A stretch of DNA of 64,000 nt, taken from positions 62,001 through 126,000 of the forward strand of contig CAWIHB010000025.1 of assembly GCA_963835775.1 (NCBI GenBank). Direction: 5' to 3'. Below the pieces are notes generated by a model, which had not been told where the DNA came from, made no database searches, and saw only the letters and a list, made by a program, of their open reading frames with translations. Shown piece by piece: positions 56,556 through 64,000 of the stretch; position 1 is the stretch's first letter, and each line of letters starts with the position of its first letter. The position numbers were made by a program, and so were the translations under genes. The stretch is from Palsa-504 sp963835775. GTDB lineage: Bacteria; Actinomycetota; Actinomycetes; Streptosporangiales; Streptosporangiaceae.

Positions 56556-57092
56556 TCACTGGCTGGACACCTCGAGCTCGTCGAGGAAACGGTCCACCAT
56601 CCGGCTCTGCCGCGCCTGGTCGGCCAGCGACTCGCCCACGATCCGGCTGGCCAGCTCGGTGGCCAGCGACCCGACCTCGACGCGCAGCGCGGTCAGCGCC
56701 TGCTGCCGCTCGGCCTGGATCTGGGCCTGGGCCGACTCGGCCACCCGGCGGGCTTCGGTCTGGGCCTGCTCGCGCATCTCGGCGATGATCTGCGCGCCCT
56801 GCTCCCTGGCCTCCTCGCGCAGCCGGGCCGCCTCGTGCCGGGCCTCGGCCAGCTGCTCCCGGTACTGCTCGAGCAACTGGTTGGCCTCGGCCTGTGCCTC
56901 TTGCGACTTGGCCAGGCCGCCCTCGATCGCCTCGGTGCGGTCGGCCAGCGTCTTGGTGATCCGCGGCAGCGCGACCTTGGCCAGCACGCCGAACACCAAG
57001 ATGAAGAGGATCGTGCCGATGATGAACTCCGGCCACGAAGGGAGCAGCGGGTCCGTCGACGCCGTGCTGTCAGCAAGGTGGATCATCATCAT
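56556..57092 (-). CDS. atpF: ATP synthase F0 b subunit
   Basis: Peripheral stalk, 178 residues: one N-terminal TM helix (about 20-40, EFIIGTILFILVFGVLAKV) and a long charged amphipathic helix (AEANQLLEQYREQLAEARHE) for dimerisation. Start ATG 57090-57092 of an MMM run with AGGAAG upstream; any of the three ATGs could serve. Confidence 0.95.
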   Translation of the reverse strand: MMMIHLADSTASTDPLLPSWPEFIIGTILFILVFGVLAKVALPRITKTLADRTEAIEGGLAKSQEAQAEANQLLEQYREQLAEARHEAARLREEAREQGAQIIAEMREQAQTEARRVAESAQAQIQAERQQALTALRVEVGSLATELASRIVGESLADQARQSRMVDRFLDELEVSSQ

Positions 57093-57117
57093 GCGCTCAC
57101 TTCCTGGACCGGGACGC

Positions 57118-57369
57118 TCAGGACGAGAAGATGAACGGAGCCACCAGGCCGATGAGCGCGAGCGCCTCGGTCAGCGAGAAGCCGATCCACATGTAGAGCG
57201 TAATGCGGCCGGTGGCCTCAGGCTGCCGGGCCATGGCCTCGATCGCGTGGCCGAACACCAGGCCGATGCCGATGCCCGGGCCGATGGCCGCGAGACCGTA
57301 CCCGAGCGCCCCAAGCCTCTTTATGTCAATGGTCGTGGTCTGGGCGACGATAGTAGCGGCGAGTGACAT
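57118..57369 (-). CDS. atpE: ATP synthase F0 c subunit
   Basis: Proton-carrying ring subunit, 83 residues, two TM helices. First helix with GPGIGIGLVFGHAIEAMARQPE loop, second with FSLTEALALIGLVAPFIF containing the proton-binding Glu. 38 bases after atpB. Confidence 0.96.
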   Translation of the reverse strand: MSLAATIVAQTTTIDIKRLGALGYGLAAIGPGIGIGLVFGHAIEAMARQPEATGRITLYMWIGFSLTEALALIGLVAPFIFSS

Positions 57370-57407
57370 CGATTCATTCCTTTACGTTTTGCGAAATCGG
57401 ATGGGGA

Positions 57408-58214
57408 CTAGTGAGCCGGCTCCACCGAGCTGGCGATGTAGGTCGCGGTCAGCGTGGTGAAGATGAACGCCTGCAGCAGGGTGACCAGGGTCTCGAGCAC
57501 GAAGACGAAGATCGCCAGCGCGAAGGAGCCCGCGGCGTAGAGCAGCCCGACGGACAGGGACAGCAGGTACCACGTCGCGACGGTGAAGATCGTCAGCAGC
57601 AGGTGGCCGGCGAACATGTTCCCGAACAGCCGCACCCCGAGGGTGAACGGCTGGAAGATGAAGAACCTGAGCAGTTCGACCGGTACCAGGATGATGTAGA
57701 TCGGCGCCGGCACGCCCGGCGGAATCATGCCCTTGAAGTAACCCCACGCGCCCTGGTGCTTGAAGCCCAGGTACAGGTAGAGGAAATAGACGATGAACAC
57801 CATCGGCCACACGAAGCCGATCCTGGATGTGACCGGGAACTGCAGGACCGGGATCAGTTCCATCACGTTCATGACGTAGATGAAAAAGAACAGCGACACC
57901 AGGAACGGCAGGTACGAGTCGCCTTTGCGGCCCAGCGACGGGCGCAGGATCTGGTCCCGCACGGCCAGGATCGCTATCTCGCCCAGATTCTGCATGCCGC
58001 GCGGCACCAGCTTCGGCTTCCGGAAGGCCACCCAGAAGAACACGATCACCACCAGCGCGGCCAAAATAGCGAGCAGCATCGGCTTGGTGAAGCTAAACGA
58101 GCCGATGGTGAAGAACGGCTTCCAGTTGAAACTCTGCAGGCCCGGGGCGGGGAATCCGCACCCGCTGAAGATGTGGCACCCTCCGCTGGCCAGGACCCCG
58201 ACGTCACCGGTCAC
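57408..58214 (-). CDS. atpB: ATP synthase F0 a subunit
   Basis: Proton channel subunit, 268 residues, five to six TM helices. The essential Arg is in the PFTLGVRLFGNMFAGHLLL helix. GTG start at 58212-58214, seven bases after AAGGAG, overlapping the end of the AtpZ-like gene by 11 bases, so translational coupling is likely. Confidence 0.96.
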   Translation of the reverse strand: MTGDVGVLASGGCHIFSGCGFPAPGLQSFNWKPFFTIGSFSFTKPMLLAILAALVVIVFFWVAFRKPKLVPRGMQNLGEIAILAVRDQILRPSLGRKGDSYLPFLVSLFFFIYVMNVMELIPVLQFPVTSRIGFVWPMVFIVYFLYLYLGFKHQGAWGYFKGMIPPGVPAPIYIILVPVELLRFFIFQPFTLGVRLFGNMFAGHLLLTIFTVATWYLLSLSVGLLYAAGSFALAIFVFVLETLVTLLQAFIFTTLTATYIASSVEPAH

Positions 58215-58560
58215 CGGTCATCTCCTTCTGTGTCAGCCCGGGGGGGCGACCCCCCGGAACCCCCCGCGCACGGGGGGAAGCCATTTCCCCCGTACCCCCT
58301 TGGCCCCCCCGGCCGAAGCGGTAGATTACGTAGCCGAGCGAGATGCCCAGGCCGACCAGCATGCCGAGCGGGAACAGCAGCGCGACGTGCACGGCCCGGC
58401 CGATCAGCCAGCCGATGCCGCCGTAGGCCGCCATGCCGGCCAGCAGGTAGCTGGTCACGGTCCAGCCGGTTTCCAGGCCCTGGGCCCGGCCCTGCGCCGC
58501 GGCCTGCTTCTGTGCCTGCTCCTGGGCGCGGGTGACGGCTTCGTTGCCGTGGTCGCTCAT
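58204..58560 (-). CDS. AtpZ/AtpI-like small membrane protein with repeat-derived tail
   Basis: 118 residues: charged N-terminus, two TM helices (about 35-53 and 58-78: TSYLLAGMAAYGGIGWLIG, LLFPLGMLVGLGISLGYVIY) as in AtpZ/AtpI-type assembly factors. Residues about 84-108 (GRGGQGGTGEMASPRARGVP and on) are read from G/C-run repeat copy E, so the C-terminus is atypical. Between atpI and atpB in the operon; start two bases from the atpI stop. Confidence 0.85.
   Translation of the reverse strand: MSDHGNEAVTRAQEQAQKQAAAQGRAQGLETGWTVTSYLLAGMAAYGGIGWLIGRAVHVALLFPLGMLVGLGISLGYVIYRFGRGGQGGTGEMASPRARGVPGGRPPGLTQKEMTGDR
58237..58312 (+). repeat. G/C-run palindromic insertion, copy E (AtpZ-like tail)
   Basis: Same family as copies A to D in the opposite orientation to the gene: on the minus strand it runs G run, CCAAGGGGGTACGGGGG, a C run, GTGCGC, a G run, and ends in six G, TCGC, a C run, then GGGCTGACACAGAAGG. 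It ends about ten codons before the stop of the AtpZ-like gene and just upstream of the atpB ribosome site. Confidence 0.8.
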
Positions 58561-58561
58561 G

Positions 58562-58993
58562 TCATTCGCCTCGCCTTGCCGCGGGCTGCTTGGGCTGCTG
58601 TGCTGGCTCGACGTAGAGCATCTTGATCTTGATGGCCGTGACGGCCTGGGCGGCGCACCAGATCAGGATGCAGGCGATCGCGGTGAAGCCGAGCGCCCGG
58701 TCGCTGAACGCGGTTATCCCGTGCAGGCTGGACACCACGATGGCCAGGCCCACGATCTTGACCAGGTAGGTGACCACCGCGGCCACCATCATGGCCTGCG
58801 GGCTGACCCGCGCGGCCCGGCCCACCACCAGCACGCTGATGCCGAAGAACACGGTGACCAGGGCGACCCCGATCAGGGCGCCATACAGTCCCTTGGCGCC
58901 GACCAGCGCGGCGCTCACGGCGACCATGATCGCGGCCGCGACGGCCGTCGCCGCGCCAGCGCGGCGAACGACGGTGAGGTAGCTGGCCAGCAT
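58562..58993 (-). CDS. atpI: ATP synthase protein I
   Basis: 143 residues, four TM helices, ending in IKIKMLYVEPAQQP, a C-terminal pattern (KxKxLYVEP) shared with Streptomyces AtpI. Proposed assembly or Mg-transport helper of F0. First gene of the operon; ATG at 58991-58993. The 418-base gap upstream holds the Rex-like site. Confidence 0.88.
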   Translation of the reverse strand: MLASYLTVVRRAGAATAVAAAIMVAVSAALVGAKGLYGALIGVALVTVFFGISVLVVGRAARVSPQAMMVAAVVTYLVKIVGLAIVVSSLHGITAFSDRALGFTAIACILIWCAAQAVTAIKIKMLYVEPAQQPKQPAARRGE

Positions 58994-59154
58994 TTAATTA
59001 GGCTCCTGTGGGTCGACTGCAACTATGTAGACGTGGGGGCTGGCCCCGCGGGCCTGGCAGGAGCCGGTCGCCGCCCCGTGGTCACGGTGCGGGTATCCGG
59101 TTTGGGTTTAGGAAACGTATCATGCGCCCCTGCGTTGCCGTAGAAGGGCCCGCT

Positions 59155-59170
59155 CGTGAAAGATATCACA
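59155..59170. promoter_or_regulatory. Rex-like operator upstream of the atp operon
   Basis: On the minus strand TGTGA, TATCTT, TCACG, which matches the actinomycete Rex site (TGTGAACNNNTTCACA) in both half-sites except the last base. It lies about 165 bases upstream of atpI in an unusually A/T-rich segment (59150-59215) that probably contains the operon promoter. Rex senses NADH/NAD and is known to control respiratory genes, including atp, in Streptomyces. I could not assign -35/-10 boxes with confidence; the remaining gap shows nothing else. Confidence 0.65.
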
Positions 59171-59411
59171 AAGTACTTGACTCTGTCTTTACCTGATCGC
59201 GCAAAATTTATGACCAACTTGGGCCCGGCGGGGAGGCCCGGAAGGCGGTTTCCTGGCCCGGTAATGGCCGGGGAAACGGAGCAGGCCAGGCCGTTCGGGC
59301 CGGACGGCGGGAAGTGCGGCAGCCGTTGCGGAACGTCACGGATGATGCGGCGATGGTAGCGGCCGGTGCCGAAGGTAAAGCCCGAGTAACGAGATGCCCG
59401 GCGCAGCCGCC

Positions 59412-60929
59412 CTACCAGGGGTGGGTGTCGCGTGGCTCCGGGTCGGCGAACGGGTCCTGCGGAGGGTTGACCGGGCCGAACGGATCCGGGGCCGGGTAGT
59501 CGTTCACGTGATCGAAGGGGCTGGCGGACAGGCGGCCCGCACGCGGTAGCGCGTCACCCGCGAAGGGCGTGGGCGGGAAGACACTGGGCTGTTGGAAGGC
59601 ACTGGGTGGTTGGAGAGCACTGGGTTGTTGGAAAGCACTGGGCTGTTGGAAGGCACTGGGTGGCGGGGCGGCGGCCACGGGACCGGGCGCCGGGGTGGCG
59701 GGGCGGCCCGACATACGGTGCCGGCGGGCCTCGCGGACGGGAGCGGTGCGGGCCGCGGCCAGGGCCGCGGTGCGGGCGGTGGCCGCGGGCGGGACGGCGA
59801 CCCGGCGGGCGCGCCACGGGCGCAGCCGGGGCATGGTGACGGGCAGCAGGGCCAGCACGGCGACCGCCGTCGCGGCCACGAACACGACCAGGCGGGTCCG
59901 CACCACCGACAGCGAGACCACGGTGACCGAGAACAGCGCCGCCCACAGGTACATGATCAGCACGCTCTGCCGGTAGGAATGGCCGATGTTGAGCACCCGG
60001 TGGTGCAGGTGCTGCCGGTCGGCGGCCATGACCGGCTTCCCGGCCCGGGTCCGGCGGATGACCGCGAACATCAGGTCCGCGTACGGGATGATGAAGATCG
60101 CCGCGGGCACCAGCAGCGGCAGGAAGGTCGGGAACCGGTCCAGGGTGTGGGTGGCCGAGTAGTTGGTCAGCAGGGCCGGGTCGAGGGACGCGGTGCTCGA
60201 GATCGGCCCGTAGGCCAGCATCAGGCCGAGCAGCATGGCGCCGATGTCGCCCATGAAGATCCGGGCCGGGTAGAAGTTATGCGGCAGGAAGCCGAGGCAC
60301 ATGCCGGCCAGCAGCGCCGATGACACCGCGGGCAGCGACTGCGAGGTGTTCCCGATCGTCTGGATGAGCGTGTAGGAGTAGATCAGGAACGACAGCGCGG
60401 CCACGGCCGTGATGCCCGCGGCCAGGCCGTCCAGGCCGTCGATGAAGTTGATCGCGTTGATCGTGACCACGACCATCAGGATGGTCAGGGTCAGGCTGAG
60501 GTCAGGTTCCAGCGAGAACACGCCGCCGCTGGGCGTCGGCACCCAGGGCAGCGACTGGCCGCTCCAGACCAGGATGCCGCCCGCGGCCACCTGCCCGGCC
60601 AGCTTGCTGATCGCGCTGAGCCCCCACCGGTCGTCGATGAACCCGACCACCACGATGAGCGCGCCGGCCAGCAGCAGCCCGGATGCCGTCTTCCCGCCGG
60701 CCGCCTGGAACGGGTCCTGCAGCGAGGTCAGCCGGCTGGCCACGATCAGCCCGGCCACCAGTCCGCCGTACATGGCTAGGCCGCCGAGCAGCGGCGTCGG
60801 CTCGGTGTGCGTGTCCCTGGCCCGGGGCGCGTGGATCGCGCGGGTCGCGAGCGCGATCCGGCGCACCAGCGGGGTGAGCAGGAAGGTCACCGCGGCCGTG
60901 ACGAGCAGGACGAGCACGTACTCGCGCAT
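59412..60929 (-). CDS. WecA/MraY-type polyprenyl-phosphate sugar-1-phosphate transferase
   Basis: Transfers a sugar-1-phosphate (likely GlcNAc-1-P) to decaprenyl or undecaprenyl phosphate, starting cell-wall polymer linkage; equivalent to mycobacterial WecA. 505 residues with 11 or so TM helices to about residue 365. Motifs: VVGFIDDRWGL, NAINFIDGLDGLAAG, FMGDIGAMLLG and QHLHHRVL. The C-terminal 130 residues are disordered with five PSAFQQ-type hexapeptides from an 18-bp DNA repeat (59580-59665), then DPFGPVNPPQDPF. Its position between tsaC and atpI is the conserved actinobacterial order. Confidence 0.92.
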   Translation of the reverse strand: MREYVLVLLVTAAVTFLLTPLVRRIALATRAIHAPRARDTHTEPTPLLGGLAMYGGLVAGLIVASRLTSLQDPFQAAGGKTASGLLLAGALIVVVGFIDDRWGLSAISKLAGQVAAGGILVWSGQSLPWVPTPSGGVFSLEPDLSLTLTILMVVVTINAINFIDGLDGLAAGITAVAALSFLIYSYTLIQTIGNTSQSLPAVSSALLAGMCLGFLPHNFYPARIFMGDIGAMLLGLMLAYGPISSTASLDPALLTNYSATHTLDRFPTFLPLLVPAAIFIIPYADLMFAVIRRTRAGKPVMAADRQHLHHRVLNIGHSYRQSVLIMYLWAALFSVTVVSLSVVRTRLVVFVAATAVAVLALLPVTMPRLRPWRARRVAVPPAATARTAALAAARTAPVREARRHRMSGRPATPAPGPVAAAPPPSAFQQPSAFQQPSALQPPSAFQQPSVFPPTPFAGDALPRAGRLSASPFDHVNDYPAPDPFGPVNPPQDPFADPEPRDTHPW

Positions 60930-60987
60930 GCCGCCTCAGCGGATCAGGTTCGGATCGGCTTTCATCATGGCCACTTTATGCCACTGG

Positions 60988-61782
60988 CTAACCACCGGTG
61001 GGCGGCTCTTCGGCCGGCGCGTCCGTCCTGGCCTCCAGCGGGTGCGGCTCCATCGGGTGCGGCTCCATCGGGTGTGCCTCCATCGGATGTGGTTGCGCCG
61101 GCTTGAAGTCGGCCGAACCGGTGCCGGGGGCGAACGGCTCGCCGTCGGCGATGACCGACGCCACCGTGCGCAGCCGGTCGACCGGGATCGCGCCGGCCCG
61201 CAGCAGCGTGGGTATGGTCCCGGTCAGGTCGAGGATGGTAGACGGGACGTGGTCGGCGCACGGGCCGCCGTCGAGGTAGACCGACACCGCCTCGCCCAGC
61301 TGCTGTTCGGCCTCGTCGACGGTGACCGCCGCGGGATAGCCGTGCCGGTTGGCGCTGGACACCGCGAGCGGCCCGGTCTGCTTGAGCACGTCGAGCGCCA
61401 CCCCGTGCAGCGGCATCCGCAGGGCCACCGTGCCCTTGGTTTCGCCCAGGTCCCACAGCAGGGTCGGGCTGGCCCGGAACACCAGGGTGAGCGCGCCCGG
61501 CCAGAACTCGTCGATCAGGTCCTGCCCGAACGCCCCGAGGTCGTCGACCAGCGCGGCCGCGGCCCGGGCGGTGCCGACCAGCACGGGCGGCGGCAGGTTC
61601 CGGCCCCGGCCCTTGGCGGCCAGCATCGTGGTCACGGCCGCGGGAGTGAACGCGTCCGCGCCGATGCCGTAGACCGTGTCGGTGGGCAGCACGATCAGCT
61701 GGCCGGCCCGGGCCGCCGCTACCGCGGCGTCGATCCCGGCGGTCCGCGTGAACGCGTCCCGGCAGTCGTACCGTGTGGTCAT
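60988..61782 (-). CDS. tsaC: Threonylcarbamoyl-AMP synthase (Sua5/YrdC family)
   Basis: Makes threonylcarbamoyl-AMP for the t6A37 modification of ANN-decoding tRNAs. Core about 15-205: LIVLPTDTVYGIGADAF, MLAAKGRGRNLPPPVLV, GTVALRMPLH and AVSSANRHG. The usual K in KGR is present. Unusual tail: HPMEA/HPMEP pentapeptide repeats from four 15-bp units (about 61035-61090), then Glu/Pro-rich sequence. ATG overlaps the prmC stop by four bases. Confidence 0.93.
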   Translation of the reverse strand: MTTRYDCRDAFTRTAGIDAAVAAARAGQLIVLPTDTVYGIGADAFTPAAVTTMLAAKGRGRNLPPPVLVGTARAAAALVDDLGAFGQDLIDEFWPGALTLVFRASPTLLWDLGETKGTVALRMPLHGVALDVLKQTGPLAVSSANRHGYPAAVTVDEAEQQLGEAVSVYLDGGPCADHVPSTILDLTGTIPTLLRAGAIPVDRLRTVASVIADGEPFAPGTGSADFKPAQPHPMEAHPMEPHPMEPHPLEARTDAPAEEPPTGG

Positions 61783-62669
61783 TTACCGGCCCCCTCGCCG
61801 AGTTCGCCGGACCAGGCCGCGGTGACGAAGCGGTCCCGCCCGGTCAGGTCCTTGTGGTTGCGCGTGTCCCGCCAGCCCGACTCTTCGGGGAACACCCAGT
61901 ACACCGCCGCGCCCTGCTGCCAGCCGTGCTCGACCGCGACCAGCCCGGCCGGCCGGAGCAGCCGCCGCGCGGTGCGCTCCACCGCCCGGATGGCGGCCAG
62001 CCCGTCCGCGCCGCTCCACAGCGCGGACGGCGGGTCGTACTCGCCGACCTCCGGCGGTACCGACGCCCCCACCGGGATGTACGGCGGGTTACTGATCACG
62101 AGGTCCACGCTACCGTCGAGTTCGCCGAGCGCGTCGGCGAAGTCGCCCGCGTGCAGCATGACCCGCCCCGCGGTGTAGGTGGCGGTCTCGGCGTATCTGA
62201 CCACGTTGCGTTCGGCCCAGGCGCGGGCGAGCGGGTCGGCCTCGACGGCGTGCACCCGGGCTCGGGGCACCTCCTGCCCGATGGCCAGCGCGATCGCGCC
62301 CGAGCCGGTGCCCAGGTCAGCCACGACGGGCTGGGCCACGTCCATCTCGCCCAGCCGGGCGATGGCCCAGCCGGTCATCACCTCGGTCTCCGGCCGGGGC
62401 ACGAACACGCCAGGGCCTACCTCGAGCTCGAGGTAGCGGAAGTGCGCCTGGCCGGTGATGTGCTGCAGCGGCTCGCGGGCGGCCCGGCGGGCGATGTCGG
62501 ACCAGAACCGCGCGTCGAACGCGGAGTCGGGCACGGTGTGCAGCTCGCCGCGCTTGACGTGGTGGACGCTGGCCGCGATCAGCTCGGCGTCGGTGCGCGG
62601 GGAATCGACGCCCGCCTCGGCCAGCCGTGCCGCGGCCAGCGCGACCTCGTCAAGCAGCAGGCTCATCAT
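61779..62669 (-). CDS. prmC: Release factor glutamine methyltransferase
   Basis: N5-methylates the Gln of the GGQ motif of release factors, here encoded by the overlapping prfA. 296 residues: N-terminal helical domain, SAM loop VVADLGTGSGAIALAIG and the catalytic NPPYIP near 193. A second ATG follows the first. Overlaps prfA by 20 and tsaC by 4 bases: one operon. Confidence 0.96.
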   Translation of the reverse strand: MMSLLLDEVALAAARLAEAGVDSPRTDAELIAASVHHVKRGELHTVPDSAFDARFWSDIARRAAREPLQHITGQAHFRYLELEVGPGVFVPRPETEVMTGWAIARLGEMDVAQPVVADLGTGSGAIALAIGQEVPRARVHAVEADPLARAWAERNVVRYAETATYTAGRVMLHAGDFADALGELDGSVDLVISNPPYIPVGASVPPEVGEYDPPSALWSGADGLAAIRAVERTARRLLRPAGLVAVEHGWQQGAAVYWVFPEESGWRDTRNHKDLTGRDRFVTAAWSGELGEGAGK

Positions 62670-63732
62670 CGCCCGACACCCCGGCCGCCAGCTTGGCGGC
62701 CAGGTCCGCGGCCGCCAGCGCGTCGACCACCGGGTCGAGATCGCCGTCGATGACCTGGTCGAGGTTGTAGGCCTTGTAGCCCACGCGGTGGTCGGAGATG
62801 CGGTTCTCCGGGAAGTTGTAGGTGCGCACCCGCTCCGACCGGTCCACGGTGCGGACCTGGCTGCGCCGCTCCGCGCTGGCCTTGGCGTCGGCGTCGGCCT
62901 CGGCCTCGGCCAGCAGCCGGGCCCGCAGCACGCGCAGGGCCTGCTCCTTGTTCTGCAGCTGGCTCTTCTCGTTCTGGCAGGACACGACGATGCCGGTCGG
63001 CAGGTGGGTGATCCGCACGGCCGAGTCGGTGGTGTTCACGCTCTGCCCGCCCGGGCCTGAAGACCGGAACACGTCGACCTTGAGGTCGTTGTCGTTGATC
63101 TGGACCTCGATGGGCTCGGCCTCGGGCACGACCAGTACCCCGGCGGCCGAGGTGTGGATGCGGCCCTGGGACTCGGTCACCGGCACCCGCTGCACCCGGT
63201 GCACGCCGCCCTCGTACTTCAGCCGGGACCAGGCGCCCTCGGCGCCCCGGCCTTTCACCGCGACCGTGGCGTCCTTGACCCCGCCCAGGCCGGTGACGGT
63301 GGAGTCCAGGATCTCGGTCTTCCAGCCGCGCCGTTCGGCGTAACGCTGGTACATCCGGAGCAGGTCGCCGGCGAACAGCGCGGACTCCTCGCCGCCCTCG
63401 CCCGCCTTGACCTCCAGGATGATGTCGCGGCCGTCGTTGGGGTCGCGGGGGACGATGAGGCGCTGGAGTTCGGCCTCGAGCTGCTCGCGGCGGGCGGCCA
63501 GCTGGTCCGCCTCGGCGGACCAGGACGAGTCCTCCCTGGCCAGTTCGCGGGCCGTCTGCTCGTCCGCCTCGACCTGCAGCCACTCCTGGTAGGCGTGCAC
63601 GATCGGGGTCAGTTCGGCGTAGCGGCGGCCCAGCGTGCGCGCCTTGTCCTGGTCGGAGTGCACGCCCGGGTCGGCGAGCGCATGCTCAAGCTCGGCATGC
63701 TCGCTGACCAGGTCGGCTATCCGATCGAACAC
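62650..63732 (-). CDS. prfA: Peptide chain release factor 1
   Basis: Reads UAA and UAG stop codons and triggers peptide release. 360 residues from GTG 63730-63732 (VFDRIADLVSEHAELEHAL) after AAGGAAAGG; the open frame continues upstream without homology. Stop-codon-reading tripeptide PVT in RVQRVPVTESQGRIH, catalytic GGQ in GPGGQSVNTTDSAVRI. Confidence 0.97.
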   Translation of the reverse strand: MFDRIADLVSEHAELEHALADPGVHSDQDKARTLGRRYAELTPIVHAYQEWLQVEADEQTARELAREDSSWSAEADQLAARREQLEAELQRLIVPRDPNDGRDIILEVKAGEGGEESALFAGDLLRMYQRYAERRGWKTEILDSTVTGLGGVKDATVAVKGRGAEGAWSRLKYEGGVHRVQRVPVTESQGRIHTSAAGVLVVPEAEPIEVQINDNDLKVDVFRSSGPGGQSVNTTDSAVRITHLPTGIVVSCQNEKSQLQNKEQALRVLRARLLAEAEADADAKASAERRSQVRTVDRSERVRTYNFPENRISDHRVGYKAYNLDQVIDGDLDPVVDALAAADLAAKLAAGVSGDDEPAA

Positions 63733-63799
63733 CGGTTCTTGCCTTTCCTTGCTGTTCGTTGGCTTCTCGTGGCTTCTTATGGGCCCGCCGGGCATGCGA

Positions 63800-63833
63800 C
63801 GAGCCGAGATCCAGGGGACTGGATCTCGGCTCG
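63800..63833 (-). terminator. Hairpin after rpmE
   Basis: Perfect inverted repeat GAGCCGAGATCCAG, loop GGGA, CTGGATCTCGGCTC (extendable by one C-G pair), seven bases beyond the rpmE stop. A very stable stem but no following T run, so a terminator of the GC-stem type common in actinobacteria. Confidence 0.75.
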
Positions 63834-63839
63834 GCCGGG

Positions 63840-64000
63840 TTACTTCTTGTCGGCCTTCTGGCCGGACGGGTTCTTCCCGAAGCGCTTCTCGAACCGCGCG
63901 ACGCGTCCGCCGGTGTCCAGGATCTTCTGCTTGCCCGTGTAGAACGGGTGGCAGTTCGAGCAGACCTCGACGTGGATGGAGCCGCCGCGGGCGGTGCTCC
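63840..64000 (-). CDS. rpmE: Ribosomal protein L31, N-terminus cut by window edge
   Basis: Large-subunit protein L31. The last 53 codons are visible: STARGGSIHVEVCSNCHPFY, then TGKQKILDTGGRVARFEKRF and a basic tail ending KADKK. A CxxC (CSNC) suggests the zinc-binding form, but the partner Cys residues lie beyond the window. Upstream of prfA, the usual neighbour. Confidence 0.95.
   Translation of the reverse strand, partial: STARGGSIHVEVCSNCHPFYTGKQKILDTGGRVARFEKRFGKNPSGQKADKK

Overview
This is a GC-rich window from an actinobacterium, most likely of the Streptosporangiales or a relative. Evidence: frequent GTG starts, several probable leaderless genes, a GroEL with a His-rich tail behind a CIRCE operator, the GlgE maltosyltransferase pathway, NucS, a DUF574-type methyltransferase, and the order rpmE-prfA-prmC-tsaC-wecA-like-atpI...atpC-DUF2550-pduO. 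No rRNA, tRNA, CRISPR array or intact transposase was seen.

Layout. 1-5.2 kb: 5' part of guaB, then groS-groL under a promoter/CIRCE region, then an unknown 481-residue heptad-repeat protein. 5.2-7.3 kb: kynU-TDO pair. 7.2-10.9 kb: two paralogous membrane diguanylate cyclases whose 3' halves are nearly identical, with a copy of the guaA 3' end between them. 11.2-14.3 kb: guaA and a CBS-domain membrane protein. 14.3-18.9 kb: galT-galE-galK (Leloir pathway) and an M20 amidohydrolase. 19-22 kb: mdh, icd and a DUF3017 membrane protein. 22-25 kb: FHA-HTH protein, Ser/Thr kinase with multi-spanning tail, small unknown protein. 25.3-36.6 kb: an enoyl-CoA hydratase, then alpha-glucan metabolism (glgP divergent from glgE-treS-mak-glgB). 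36.7-39.1 kb: DUF5709 protein, SDR, zinc-ribbon protein, nucS. 39.1-45.5 kb: an eroded stretch with a minisatellite, an alcohol dehydrogenase remnant, a DUF222 remnant, a LacI regulator with paired operators, a frameshifted MFS gene, and a RibD-like/MFS apparent fusion. 45.6-49.8 kb: aldehyde dehydrogenase, DUF574 methyltransferase, GMC oxidoreductase. 50.1-64 kb: pduO, DUF2550, the full ATP synthase operon with a Rex-like operator upstream, a WecA-like transferase, tsaC, prmC, prfA and partial rpmE.

The most unusual signal is a family of G/C-run palindromic insertions at five places (about 12.4, 19.0, 26.3, 27.6 and 58.3 kb). They share a terminal hairpin (six G, TCGT or TCGC, six C) and carry tandem units of 30 or 42 bp. 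Four lie in frame in guaA, mdh and glgP (twice), adding Pro/Gly-rich peptides that often begin GDDPPxTP; the fifth forms the tail of the AtpZ-like protein. They resemble in concept the Rickettsia palindromic elements that insert into reading frames, but the sequence family is one I do not recognise.

Functionally, the glg block converts trehalose and maltose to maltose-1-phosphate and polymerises it into branched alpha-glucan. The gal operon feeds galactose into central metabolism, and mdh and icd are TCA enzymes. The atp operon appears to be under NADH/NAD redox control. Short in-frame tandem repeats in linkers and tails of several proteins suggest a genome prone to repeat expansion.
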